Shown here: in pieces, positions 42,443-50,452 of the stretch
How positions within the stretch are numbered: the stretch's first letter is position 1
How the letters are laid out: every line of letters begins with the position of its first letter
NCBI RefSeq assembly: GCF_013778455.1
Contig: NZ_JACEHE010000007.1
Location: 124,001-188,000 of the forward strand
Reading direction: 5' to 3'
DNA from: Streptomyces himalayensis subsp. himalayensis
GTDB taxonomy: Bacteria > Actinomycetota > Actinomycetes > Streptomycetales > Streptomycetaceae
Length of the DNA: 64,000 nucleotides
Position numbers and translations under genes: made by a program
The notes under the pieces: model-generated
Database searches by the model: none
What the model was told of the DNA's origin: nothing
What the model saw: only the letters and a program-made list of their open reading frames with translations

Positions 42443-43594
42443 ATGGCGAGAACGCCGTTCGACTGGCTGGACGAGCAAGCCGATGTCCGCCGGCGGGCCG
42501 GACTCGTACGCACCCTGCGTCCACGCCCGGCCGACTCGCCGCTCCTCGACCTGGCGAGCAACGACTATCTGGGCCTTGCCCGGCACCCTGAGATCACCGG
42601 GGCAGCGGCCGCCGCCGCCCGCCGCTGGGGCGGGGGCGCCACCGGCTCCCGGCTGGTCACCGGCTCCACCGAGCTGCATGCCGAACTCGAGCGGGAGCTC
42701 GCCGACTTCTGCGGGTTCGAGTCCGCGCTCGTGCTGTCGTCCGGATACGCCGCCAACCTCGCCGCGGTCACCGCGCTCGCCCCGCATGGCTCGCTGATCG
42801 TGTCGGACGCGGGCAACCACGCCTCACTGATCGACGGCTGCCGGCTCGCTCGCGGGACGGTACAGGTTGTGCCGCACGGGGACACCGAGGCCGTACGCAA
42901 GGCGCTGGACGCCCACCAGGGTCCCGCGGTCGCCGTGTCCGACTCGGTGTTCTCCGTGGACGGCGACGCGGCGCCGCTGGCCCAACTCGCCGAAGCATGC
43001 CGGGAGTTCGGGTCCGGGCTGATCGTCGACGACGCGCACGGAATGGGCGTACTGGGCGACGGCGGACGGGGTGCGCCGCATGCGGCCGGCCTCGCGGGCG
43101 CGGCGGACGTCGTCGTGACCGTCACCCTCTCCAAGTCCCTCGGCAGCCAGGGCGGCGCCGTCCTCGGCCCCGCCAAGGTCATCGACCACCTCGTCAACGC
43201 CGCCCGTACCTTCATCTTCGACACCGGCCTGGCCCCCGCCGCTGCCGGAGCCGCGCTCGCCGCGCTGCGTCTCCTGCGCCGGGAACCGGAGCGCGGCGCG
43301 CGCGCCCACGCGGTCGCGACCACCCTGCACGACCGGCTCACCGTCGAAGGCCTGCAGGCGGTACGCCCGGACGCGGCCGTCGTCTCCGTATGTGCCCCGT
43401 CGCCGGAACTGGCCGTGCAGTGGGCCGCGGACTGCCGCGGCGCAGGTCTCGCGGTGGGGTGCTTCCGGCCCCCGTCCGTGCCGGACGGCATCTCGCGTCT
43501 GAGGCTGACCGCCCGCGCGGACCTGACCGAGGAGCAGATCGTCGAAGCGGTACGGGTGATCAGCCGCACCGCACCCCCGGCCGCGGGGGAGTGA
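42443..43594 (+). CDS. bioF: 8-amino-7-oxononanoate synthase
   Basis: This 383-residue alpha-oxoamine synthase condenses pimeloyl-ACP/CoA with alanine to KAPA, the first committed biotin step. Landmarks are LLDLASNDYLGLARHP, GGGATGSRLVTGS, LSSGYAANLAAVTAL, DAGNHASLIDG, VDDAHGMGVLG and the PLP Lys K231 in TLSKSLGSQGG. ATG 42443 follows GGAGG by 6 nt. It is divergent from bioB, and together with bioBAD gives the full KAPA-to-biotin route; pimelate-chain genes are not in the window. Confidence 0.93.
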   Translation: MARTPFDWLDEQADVRRRAGLVRTLRPRPADSPLLDLASNDYLGLARHPEITGAAAAAARRWGGGATGSRLVTGSTELHAELERELADFCGFESALVLSSGYAANLAAVTALAPHGSLIVSDAGNHASLIDGCRLARGTVQVVPHGDTEAVRKALDAHQGPAVAVSDSVFSVDGDAAPLAQLAEACREFGSGLIVDDAHGMGVLGDGGRGAPHAAGLAGAADVVVTVTLSKSLGSQGGAVLGPAKVIDHLVNAARTFIFDTGLAPAAAGAALAALRLLRREPERGARAHAVATTLHDRLTVEGLQAVRPDAAVVSVCAPSPELAVQWAADCRGAGLAVGCFRPPSVPDGISRLRLTARADLTEEQIVEAVRVISRTAPPAAGE

Positions 43595-43670
43595 CGCAGA
43601 GGCCGCGTGCCCCTGGCGCATTGGGCGGGTGTTCGGCACCGCGGTCAGGTGGGTGACCGCTCCGCTCAGG

Positions 43671-43907
43671 TCAGGTGTCGGTGGGCTGAAGCGTGTCCAG
43701 GAAGTTGCTCCAGGCGGCTGCGGAGAACAGCAGAGCGGGTCCGGCCGACCGCTTGGAGTCGCGCACGGCGAGCAGCCCGGCCAGCGGGCCGGCGCCGATC
43801 TCGGCGGTCTCCACGCAGTTGTTCATTCCCGTGCTGAAGCTGCTGCGCCGCCATGGGCCGCTGTGCAGCGAGGTGCTGGAAGGTATGTACCGAGGCAGAG
43901 CAGACAT
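43671..43907 (-). CDS. DUF397 domain-containing protein
   Basis: This 78-residue protein carries the DUF397 pattern: W-R-(R)S-S-F-S in GPWRRSSFSTGMNNCVETAE, VRDSKRSAGPALLFSAAAW and F-L-D-T-L. In Streptomyces such genes lie next to XRE/DUF5753 regulators (the WhiJ/BldB-associated type), and the small protein is thought to modulate them, sometimes like an antitoxin. Here it follows the XRE gene by 9 bp and is surely co-transcribed. Confidence 0.9.
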   Translation of the reverse strand: MSALPRYIPSSTSLHSGPWRRSSFSTGMNNCVETAEIGAGPLAGLLAVRDSKRSAGPALLFSAAAWSNFLDTLQPTDT

Positions 43908-43916
43908 GGTGCCCTC

Positions 43917-44777
43917 CTAGGCGCCGTCACATGTCCCGGCGATGAATTCCAATGAGTCCTCGGGCGAAAGGGCCACTCTCTGAAGCGAGTTGAAGGCGCT
44001 GGCGTACGCCTTCAGGTCCTCTGTCCCTTCGAGGTAGAGGCTACTCGTCAAGTGGTCGAGAACTACAACATCGAGATCAGAAATGTTCGAAAATGACAAG
44101 ATAACGAAAGGGCCGGTGACCCCTATGTGCTCACCGGCGGCGAACGGCAGCACTTGAACGCGCACATGGGGCAGCCGGGCAGCCTCCAGTAACCGGTAGA
44201 GCTGCCGCTCCATCACGCCCGGCCCGCCCACGGCCCGCCGCAGCACCGCCTCGTCCAGTACGGCGCTCACCTGCAGCGGCGGATCCCTGCGCAGGACCTC
44301 CTGCCGGGCCAGCCGCACCTCGACGAGCGCGTCCACCTGGGCATCCGGCAGGCCGACCAGCGCCGCCCGTGTCACGGCCCGCGCGTAATCCGGCGTTTGG
44401 AACAGCCCCGGCACCACGGTGGTCTCCAGGGTGCGCATGCGATCGGCCTGCGACTCCAGGCGGATGAAGTCCCGATATTCGGGCGGCAGCAGATCCCGGT
44501 AGGCCTGCCACCAGTGCGTGCGTCCATCACCGCCTCCCGGGCCCGCCATTGCGACGAGCAGGTCCCGCAGCGCGGGATCCCGGACGCTGTACGCGTCGAG
44601 CAGCAGCGTCACGTCCGACGCCTTGACTCTGCTGCGGCCCGTCTCGATGCGGCTGACCTTCGACTGGTGCCAGCCGACGAGGCGGGCGGCCTCGCCGCTG
44701 GTGAGCCCCGCCCGGCTGCGCAGGGCGCGCAGTTCCGCGCCGAGTTTGCGGCGGCGGACCGCGGTACCGTATGGCAT
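43917..44777 (-). CDS. XRE-family regulator with DUF5753 domain (WhiJ-like)
   Basis: This 286-residue protein has an N-terminal Cro/CI helix-turn-helix (about 10-65: LGAELRALRSRAGLTSGEAA, WHQSKVSRIETGRSRVKASD) and a C-terminal DUF5753 sensor (LESQADRMRTLETTVVPGLF, LPDAQVDALVEVRLARQEVL, PFVILSFSN). This is the WhiJ-type regulator found in many Streptomyces paralogues that control differentiation genes. ATG 44777 follows GGAGGAG. It is divergent from the ATP-binding protein and upstream of its DUF397 partner. Confidence 0.9.
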   Translation of the reverse strand: MPYGTAVRRRKLGAELRALRSRAGLTSGEAARLVGWHQSKVSRIETGRSRVKASDVTLLLDAYSVRDPALRDLLVAMAGPGGGDGRTHWWQAYRDLLPPEYRDFIRLESQADRMRTLETTVVPGLFQTPDYARAVTRAALVGLPDAQVDALVEVRLARQEVLRRDPPLQVSAVLDEAVLRRAVGGPGVMERQLYRLLEAARLPHVRVQVLPFAAGEHIGVTGPFVILSFSNISDLDVVVLDHLTSSLYLEGTEDLKAYASAFNSLQRVALSPEDSLEFIAGTCDGA

Positions 44778-45030
44778 ACCCGTCTCCTCCCGACCGGCGG
44801 TACCAGCCGATGCATGCGCCGACGGTAGAGGAGTGCCGCTCCGGCTCCAAATACGGTTGGCTCTAGCAGAGTTCACCGCTTCGAGCGACAGATATATGCA
44901 TATCCAGGGGGATCGCCGCCTGTGACCCTCCAGGAGTGGCAGGCTGTCGCGCAGCACCGGACCGGGACCGTCCCCGAACCATCCGCGACGCGTCGGAGTC
45001 CGGTCCCGGTGGGAAAGGGACGACGCCGCC

Positions 45031-45462
45031 ATGGCAGACCATCAGGAAGCATCCGTCACTCTGCCGAGCGATCCCGCCTCGGTCCCCGCGGCGCGCAAGT
45101 ACGTCATCGAAGTCCTCGCGGAATGGGGACTGCCGGGCGATGCGGAGGTCGCCGATTCGGTCCGGCTCATCGTGTCCGAACTCGCCACCAACGCGGTGCA
45201 GCACACCTTCGGACAGTCACCCACGTTCACGGTCGACGTCGAGCTGGAGCGCGACGAGCAGCTGCGCATCGGCGTCACCGACAGCCATCCGCGCCTGCCG
45301 AGGCGGCTGCCCGCCGCCGTCCAGCAGGACAACGGCCGGGGCCTGGTCATCATCCGCTGGCTCACGGCAGAATGCGGCGGCCGGCTCTCGGTCAGCCGCA
45401 CCGCGGAGGGCGGCAAGACCGTGTGGATCGAGCTGCCGTGGGAGGCCACGGTCCAGCAGTGA
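45031..45462 (+). CDS. ATP-binding protein (RsbW-like HATPase, anti-sigma type)
   Basis: This 143-residue GHKL-fold ATPase of the anti-sigma kinase type has the N-box ELATNAVQHTF, the G1-like NGRGLVIIRW and the GGKTVWIELPW end. In Streptomyces these stand beside XRE/DUF397 genes, as here (divergent, 253 bp). It may phosphorylate or bind a partner protein to relay stress or developmental signals. The last 15 bases form the start of a 33-bp tandem repeat array. Confidence 0.88.
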   Translation: MADHQEASVTLPSDPASVPAARKYVIEVLAEWGLPGDAEVADSVRLIVSELATNAVQHTFGQSPTFTVDVELERDEQLRIGVTDSHPRLPRRLPAAVQQDNGRGLVIIRWLTAECGGRLSVSRTAEGGKTVWIELPWEATVQQ

Positions 45463-45594
45463 GGACTGCCGGTGGTGGTCACGGTCCAGCAGTGAGGACT
45501 GCCGGTGGTGGTCACGGTCCAGCAGTGAGGACTGCCGGTGGTGGTCACGGTCCAGCCGTGAAGACTGCCGGTGGGGGTCACGGTCCAGCAGGGG
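45448..45594. repeat. 33-bp tandem repeat, 4.5 units, starting inside a gene
   Basis: Units begin at 45448, 45481, 45514 and 45547 with a partial one at 45580. The first three are identical and the fourth has three changes. Unit one includes the TGA stop of the ATP-binding protein gene, so each copy repeats the last codons and stop. The array separates this gene from the convergent LysR gene. Confidence 0.88.
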
Positions 45595-45657
45595 AGTGGT
45601 GCGGTCTTGCCGTGAAGCGCGGGGAGCCGGGCCGACGTGACAGGCCGCTGAGGCCGA

Positions 45658-46569
45658 TCAGGCCGCTGAGCGGCCGAACGCGCCGCGCAGCAACGCCCGG
45701 AACGTGTCCGCCGCGGGCGCCGTCTCCCCCGTCCGGTACACGACCGAGATCGTACGCCGCAGACTCCCCGGTTCCAGCAGCCGCATCCCCACCGGCGTGG
45801 TCGCCGTGCGGGCCACCATCTCGGGCACCACGGCGACCCCGAGCCCCGCACTGACCAGTGCGCAGACCAGGGCGTAACCCGGATTCTCGACCAGCACCGC
45901 GGGCGTCGCGCCGGCCTGTGCCAGCGCGGCCTCGACCCCACGTCGCGGCGGAAGCGTCGGCGCCATGCTGATCAGCGGCTGCCCCGCCAGCTCGGCCAGC
46001 GGCAGGCGCGCCGAGCCGGCGGCCAGCGCGTGCCCGGGCGCGGTCACCAGCACCAGCTCCTCGACGAGCACCGGCTCCGCCGCCACGGTGGCGGGCAGCT
46101 GTACCGGCTCCGCCGGCTCGTAGGCGTGCGTCAGCGCCAGGTCGGCACGCCCGGCCGCGACCGCCGTGACGCCCTCCGGCGGCTCGTACTGCGAGACGGC
46201 CAGCTCGACGTCCGGATGGGCCCGGCGGAACGCGCTGAGTACCGGAGGCAGCAGATGGATGCCGGCCGTGGTGAAGGTGCCCACTCGCAGTCGGCCGCCG
46301 GACAGGCCCGACAGCTGCGCCAGTTCGTGGCGGGCCCGGTCCATTTCGTCCAGCACCCGCCGCGCCCGCGCCACCAGCAGCTCGCCCGCGCCGGTCAGTC
46401 GCGTCCCGCGGTGGTGGCGCACCAGCAGCGCGGCGCCCGCCTCGCGCTCCAGCTTGGCGAGCTGCTGGGACAGCGCCGGCACCGTGTATCCCAGCCGTTC
46501 CGCGGCCCGGGTGATGGAGCCGGCCTCCGAGACGGCCACGAGTGCCGCGAGCCGTGTGGGGTCGTACAC
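45658..46569 (-). CDS. LysR-family transcriptional regulator
   Basis: This 303-residue LysR regulator has an N-terminal winged helix (about 1-60: YDPTRLAALVAVSEAGSITR, AERLGYTVPALSQQLAKLE) and a periplasmic-binding-type effector domain (about 88-295). GTG 46569 follows GGGAGGTG. It is divergent from a LysE exporter (149 bp), the familiar LysG/LysE or ArgP-type layout, so it probably activates the exporter when its amino acid accumulates. A palindromic AAGGATTCCTT lies between them. Confidence 0.9.
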   Translation of the reverse strand: MYDPTRLAALVAVSEAGSITRAAERLGYTVPALSQQLAKLEREAGAALLVRHHRGTRLTGAGELLVARARRVLDEMDRARHELAQLSGLSGGRLRVGTFTTAGIHLLPPVLSAFRRAHPDVELAVSQYEPPEGVTAVAAGRADLALTHAYEPAEPVQLPATVAAEPVLVEELVLVTAPGHALAAGSARLPLAELAGQPLISMAPTLPPRRGVEAALAQAGATPAVLVENPGYALVCALVSAGLGVAVVPEMVARTATTPVGMRLLEPGSLRRTISVVYRTGETAPAADTFRALLRGAFGRSAA

Positions 46570-46645
46570 GCTGCACCTCCCGAGGTGACGGGCCGCGCGG
46601 GACACGCGGCCGAGTCCGCGTGCCTGAGCGGCGTGGGTCCAGGCT

Positions 46646-46661
46646 AAAGGATTCCTTAAGG
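46646..46661. promoter_or_regulatory. Candidate LysR operator
   Basis: AAAGGATTCCTTAAGG contains two overlapping palindromes, AAGG-ATT-CCTT (46647-46657) and CCTTAAGG (46654-46661), in the divergent lysR-lysE region. Position and symmetry fit a LysR site. Confidence 0.45.
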
Positions 46662-46718
46662 CTTGCTCAGGAAAGGGTGCATACCCACTGAAGGCTCGGG
46701 GGCGGCAGGCTGGTCCTC

Positions 46719-47342
46719 ATGGATGCACAGCTGCTCGCCTTCACCGGTGTCGCCGCCGGCATGGTCGCCATGCCGGGGGCCGACTTCACCGTCGTGGTGC
46801 GCAATGCCCTGGTGTCACGCCGGATGGGAGTGGCGTGTGCACTGGGCATCGCGGGCGGACTGCTGTTCCACACCGCGCTCGCCGTCGCCGGAGTCGCGGC
46901 GGTCCTGGCGGCCGTGCCCGCGCTCTTCCGCGTGCTCCAGCTCATGGGCGGCGCCTATGTGCTGTACCTGGGCGTCCGTACCCTGCAGTCCGTTGCACGA
47001 CCGCGCCCTGCGGAGGACGCCGGGGAGGAGAAGGCCACCGCGGGCGGCGGTCTGCGTCAGGGGTTCCTCACCAACGCGCTCAACCCGAAGGCGCCGATCA
47101 CCTTCTTCAGCCTGCTGCCCCAGTTCGTGCCCGCGGGCAGCCCGGCGATGCCGCGGACTCTGCTGCTCGCGCTGATCGTCGTCGTCCTCGGCCTGCTCTG
47201 GTTCCCGATGGTCGCGCTCCTGGTGGACCGGCTCGGCCGATGGCTGCGCAGACCGCGTGCGGCCCGCGCCGTCGCGGCGGTCACGGGCACCGCGCTGACC
47301 GCCCTGGGGATCAGCCTTCTCGCCGCTCCGCTGATGACCTGA
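46719..47342 (+). CDS. LysE family amino-acid exporter
   Basis: This 207-residue membrane protein has six predicted helices and the LysE/RhtB hallmarks: GMVAMPGADFTVVVRNAL near the start, GGAYVLYLGVRTL and GFLTNALNPKAPITFF. It exports lysine, arginine, threonine or homoserine-like compounds. The divergent LysR is its probable activator. Its 3' end overlaps the convergent DUF6328 gene by 32 bp. Confidence 0.92.
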   Translation: MDAQLLAFTGVAAGMVAMPGADFTVVVRNALVSRRMGVACALGIAGGLLFHTALAVAGVAAVLAAVPALFRVLQLMGGAYVLYLGVRTLQSVARPRPAEDAGEEKATAGGGLRQGFLTNALNPKAPITFFSLLPQFVPAGSPAMPRTLLLALIVVVLGLLWFPMVALLVDRLGRWLRRPRAARAVAAVTGTALTALGISLLAAPLMT

Positions 47343-47997
47343 CGCCCTCCGATGACCCGATGTCTGCCGACGGCCTTCGGCGCTCCGCCGGCCTGACGTC
47401 CTCTGATCGCCCGATGCCCTCGTCCTCGTCGTCGTCCTCGTCCTCGTCGTCGTCCATGCCCTCGTCGTCGTCCGCGTCCTCCGGCATGTTCACCGCCGAC
47501 GCCGCCGCGCGCGCAGGGACCAGCTCGCGACGGACCACCCGCGGCAGTGCGCCCCACAGCCCCACGCACACCAGCAGTGTGCCCGCGCCCGCCAGGAAGC
47601 CGCCGACCCGGCCGAGCGTCACATCCACCACGAGCAGGACCGACCCGGTCAGCGCGAGAGCCAGCACCACCATGCCGGCCCGTGCGAGGTCCGAGGACCA
47701 TCGCACGATCTGCGGTTTGGCATGCTGCTGGAAAAGCGACCGGTGCAGCGCGGCCGGCGCCGTGAACAGGGCGGCGGCCAGTACGGCCAGCAGCAGCGTG
47801 GTCACGTAGGTGACGCGCTGCAGCGTGTCGAGCGACGGGAAGCGGGGCGTGAACGCGAGTGTCAGCAGGAACGCGAAGAGGATCTGCACGCCCGTCTGCG
47901 TGACCCTCAGCTCCTGCAGCAGCTCGCTGAAGTTGCGGTCGGCGCGCTCGAAGCGGGTCTCGCGGCGCGCCGGCTGTCCGGAACGGTCCTCGGCCAT
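47311..47997 (-). CDS. DUF6328 family membrane protein with acidic tail
   Basis: This 228-residue protein has an N-terminal cytoplasmic part (SELLQELRVTQTGVQILFAF), four membrane helices (about 38-55, 68-90, 108-130, 136-158) and a long acidic tail (EDADDDEGMDDDEDEDDDED) encoded by a GAC/GAG microsatellite at about 47415-47480. The core matches the conserved actinobacterial family of unknown function. The tail and the 32-bp overlap with lysE suggest the C terminus has been extended. ATG 47997 has only weak ribosome-binding sequence. Confidence 0.85.
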   Translation of the reverse strand: MAEDRSGQPARRETRFERADRNFSELLQELRVTQTGVQILFAFLLTLAFTPRFPSLDTLQRVTYVTTLLLAVLAAALFTAPAALHRSLFQQHAKPQIVRWSSDLARAGMVVLALALTGSVLLVVDVTLGRVGGFLAGAGTLLVCVGLWGALPRVVRRELVPARAAASAVNMPEDADDDEGMDDDEDEDDDEDEGIGRSEDVRPAERRRPSADIGSSEGVRSSAERREG

Positions 47998-48106
47998 ACC
48001 TGACGAGTGACCTCCTCGGCGCTTCTCACGCACCCGGCGGGCGGCGGCCGAAGCCGGTCGGCCGCCGCCCGGCCGGGAGTACGCCATGAGCGCTCCGGCC
48101 GCGGGA

Positions 48107-48580
48107 TCAGCGCACCCTGCCGTACCAGACGCTCTTCGTCCAGATCTTCTGCAGGCGCACCACGTCCCCGGACTTGGGTGAGTGCCAGATGCGTCCCTTA
48201 CCGGCGTAGATGCCGACGTGGTACACGTACTTGCCGGAGTGGAAGAAGACCAGGTCTCCGGGGCGCGCCTGTTTCGCGGACAGGTGATGGGTCTTGTTGT
48301 ACTGCTGGGCCGCGGTACGCGGCAGCTTCTTGCCCGCCTTCTTGAACGAGTAGAGCGTGAGTCCGGAGCAGTCGAACCGGCGCGGCCCGGCGGCTCCCCA
48401 CCGGTACGGGGAGCCCTTCTTGGAAGCCGCGATCTTGAGTGCCTTGTTTGCGACCGTTGCGGCCTCCGCCTCGGAGGCGATGCCCGGAACCACGACGGTT
48501 CCGCCCAGTGCGGCGAGTGTGAGCGCCGATGCGGTGCCGGCCCGGGCCATCAGAGACGGAAAACGATTGAGCGCAGTCAT
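48107..48580 (-). CDS. Secreted NlpC/P60 peptidoglycan endopeptidase
   Basis: This 157-residue secreted hydrolase cuts cell-wall stem peptides (D-Glu-meso-DAP bond). The signal peptide is 1-40 (cleavage after ASEAEA). The NlpC/P60 domain then starts with SKKGSPYRWG. The catalytic Cys is C71 (FDCSGL), the His is H121 (YVYHVGIY), and a third polar residue is H133 (IWHSP). It is the minimal one-domain form. The 160-nt leader has the features of a ydaO-type c-di-AMP riboswitch, which in Streptomyces controls several cell-wall hydrolases. Confidence 0.92.
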   Translation of the reverse strand: MTALNRFPSLMARAGTASALTLAALGGTVVVPGIASEAEAATVANKALKIAASKKGSPYRWGAAGPRRFDCSGLTLYSFKKAGKKLPRTAAQQYNKTHHLSAKQARPGDLVFFHSGKYVYHVGIYAGKGRIWHSPKSGDVVRLQKIWTKSVWYGRVR

Positions 48581-48589
48581 GCGCAGCCC

Positions 48590-48740
48590 TTCGTCAGCCG
48601 CCTGTGAAGGATGACCTGTCGGGTTCGGACAGGCGAAGATGCCCGGCCGCGTGGTGCGGCTTCACCCCAAGGGCCTCCCGGAGCGTGTCCGGGCTGCCCG
48701 CCGTGCTGGGTCCTCCACTCCTGCCGATCCACCGATGTCG
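48590..48740 (-). ncRNA. Probable c-di-AMP (ydaO/yuaA-type) riboswitch of the NlpC/P60 gene
   Basis: The leader read on the minus strand has the conserved core blocks in order: GGACACGCTCCGGGAGG, CTTGGGGTGAAGCCGC, a GCGGCCGGGC arm, CCGAACCCGACAGGTCA, TCACAGGCGG and CGAAGG. These match the GGGGUGAAU, GAACCCGUCAGCUAACC and GCAGGCG parts of the ydaO consensus. The final GAAGG is also the ribosome site of the gene (9 nt before ATG 48580). The 5' boundary near 48740 is approximate. Confidence 0.7.
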
Positions 48741-49328
48741 ACCTGGCATCCGGACGGCGGCAGGACTCGGCGTCCGCCCGGACCGCCCCGCCGCGGCGGC
48801 GGGGGCTTGTCGTCGGAAGGGATCTTCACGCATACATGGCCCGAAATCCGAGCCGAACCGGCGATATGTGAAGCTCTTCACCACGCACCCGTTCGGGTGG
48901 ACAGGCGAGTTTGCGAATGATCGGCGAAGGGCCCGACGAACGCCGGACCAGCACCGAAAGGCAACATTCCGATCGTCGCGTACGCATGTTGCGCAAGTTT
49001 GCCGACCGAAAATGTCTATCGCTTTCTACGCCGATCGAGGGTAGCCCGACTGGGCCGTTTCAAATCCGGTCCGGACGGTCCCGCGAAGCATCACGGCGCG
49101 GTCGATGGGATGGTGAGGGCGCGTCGGGGCCTCTGGGGTCCCCTGCCTGGCATCGTGCGGTCACCGGTGGGGTGTCCTGCCGGGCATCGTGCGGTCACTG
49201 GTCGGGATCCGCTGTGGGGCATCGTGCGGTCCCTGGTCGGGCTTGTTCGGTCCTCACGCGGTACGTGATCGGACTCTGACCGGTCGTCAAACCACCTCGA
49301 GTCGGCATGAACCGGTCCCGTGCCGGAA
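48741..49328. other. Long gap holding the NlpC/P60 promoter region and 34-bp repeats
   Basis: Nothing looks coding on either strand. At 48868-48881 there is a GTGAAG-CT-CTTCAC palindrome in the likely promoter region of the riboswitch leader. At 49150, 49184 and 49219 a block GCATCGTGCGGTCac recurs with 34-35 bp spacing, followed by CTGGTCGGG, a degenerate minisatellite downstream of the 102-residue gene. Confidence 0.45.
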
Positions 49329-49637
49329 TCAATCGCTCCTGGGCGGCGGCACGGTGACCCGCGCCGCGCGGCGTTCCCCGTCCAGCACCCGCAGGGCACG
49401 CGCAAGCGTCGGCGTATGGACCTCGGTCTCTCCCCGCTGATGCATCAGTGCCAACGCGTCCCGGAGCGCCGCCGCCGCGCCCACCAGGGCCTGAGCCGCA
49501 CGCAGCCCGCCGTAGGTGTCGTGGGCGCGCGCCGGGTTGATCCGGCCCAGCAGGTCGACCACTTCGAGGTAACGGTCGATCAGTTCGCCCTCGGCACGGG
49601 TCAGCGCGGGCAAGGGCGGCAGTTCGGGTGGCAGCAT
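49329..49637 (-). CDS. Small helical protein coupled to clpP
   Basis: This 102-residue, mostly helical, acidic/leucine-rich protein has no family I recognise (ELPPLPALTRAEGELIDRYL, EVVDLLGRINPARAHDTYGG, ALVGAAAALRDALALMHQRG). ATG 49637 lies 7 bp after the clpP stop, and its ribosome site GAGGTGA overlaps that stop, so it is made together with ClpP. An adaptor or regulator of the protease is possible but unproven. The longer open frame to 49817 overlaps clpP and is not used. Confidence 0.7.
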   Translation of the reverse strand: MLPPELPPLPALTRAEGELIDRYLEVVDLLGRINPARAHDTYGGLRAAQALVGAAAALRDALALMHQRGETEVHTPTLARALRVLDGERRAARVTVPPPRSD

Positions 49638-49644
49638 CGGCGGC

Positions 49645-50295
49645 TCACCTCGCGCCGTGTGGCGCCAGCGACGCCTTGCGGCTGGGGATGATCCGGTCCA
49701 CGAGCCCGTACTCAACGGCGTCCCGCGCGTCGAGGATCTTGTCCCGCTCGATGTCCGAGCGGATGCGCTCCAGGCTCTGCCCGGTGTGGCGCTGCAGCAT
49801 CTCCTCCAGCAGCTCACGCGTGCGCATCATCTCGCGCGCCTGGATCGCCAGGTCGTCCGCCTGCCCCTGCACCGGCTCCGAGAGCGACGGCTGGTGGATC
49901 AGCACGCGCGCGCCGGGCAGCGCGAACCGCTTGCCGGGCGTGCCGGCGGCCAGCAGTACCGCGGCCGCGGATGCGGCCTGGCCCAGGCAGATGGTCTCCA
50001 CGTCGCAGCTGACGAACTGCATCGTGTCGTAGAGCGCCGTCATCGCGCTGAACGAGCCGCCGGGCGAATTGATGTACAGCGAGATGTCGCGGTCCGGCGC
50101 CGTGTACTCGAGGTGCATGAACTGCGCCATCACGTCGTTCGCGGACGTGTCGTCGATCGGCGTCCCGAGGAAGACGATTCGCTCCTCCAGGAGCTTCGAG
50201 TACGGATCGAGGGTCCGATGGCCCGCCGTCGTGCGCTCGGTGAACTCGGGCAGGACATAGCGGGCCGTCGGGCCGGTACCGGTCGGTCGGTTCAT
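49645..50295 (-). CDS. clpP: ATP-dependent Clp protease proteolytic subunit (stand-alone paralogue)
   Basis: This 216-residue ClpP-family serine protease keeps the full triad: S109 ([11 protein letters not shown]), H134 ([10 protein letters not shown]) and D185 (IERDKIL). The handle region is intact ([14 protein letters not shown]). The N terminus is extended by about 15 residues compared with ClpP1/ClpP2 ([18 protein letters not shown]). No second clpP, clpX or popR lies nearby, so it is one of the extra Streptomyces ClpPs. ATG 50295 follows GAGGAGG. It is divergent from an antitoxin-like gene and is followed by a coupled small protein. Confidence 0.92.
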   Translation of the reverse strand: MNRPTGTGPTARYVLPEFTERTTAGHRTLDPYSKLLEERIVFLGTPIDDTSANDVMAQFMHLEYTAPDRDISLYINSPGGSFSAMTALYDTMQFVSCDVETICLGQAASAAAVLLAAGTPGKRFALPGARVLIHQPSLSEPVQGQADDLAIQAREMMRTRELLEEMLQRHTGQSLERIRSDIERDKILDARDAVEYGLVDRIIPSRKASLAPHGAR

Positions 50296-50418
50296 GGCAG
50301 GCGCCTCCTCATGGCGGGGCCTCGGCGGAGGTCTCGCCGCGACGTTGATCACGACGTTCATGTGGTGGCCATGCGGTCCCGTACGCAGGCCTGTGCAGCA
50401 GAGCCAGCTCTGTAAAAA

Positions 50419-50452
50419 ATGTACAGGACGTACATGACGTTATGATGGAACC
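50419..50452 (+). promoter_or_regulatory. Palindromic operator and leaderless-type promoter of the Phd-like gene
   Basis: ATGTAC-AGGAC-GTACAT (50419-50435) is a perfect 6-bp palindrome, followed by the -10 box TATGAT (50441-50446). Transcription from this box should start at 50453, the A of the ATG. No good -35 box or Shine-Dalgarno sequence is present. Binding of the antitoxin to the palindrome would cover the promoter. Confidence 0.6.

Noticed and set aside
45448..45594. Possible CRISPR-like array
   Set aside because: The units are contiguous with no spacers and no cas genes; this is a tandem repeat.
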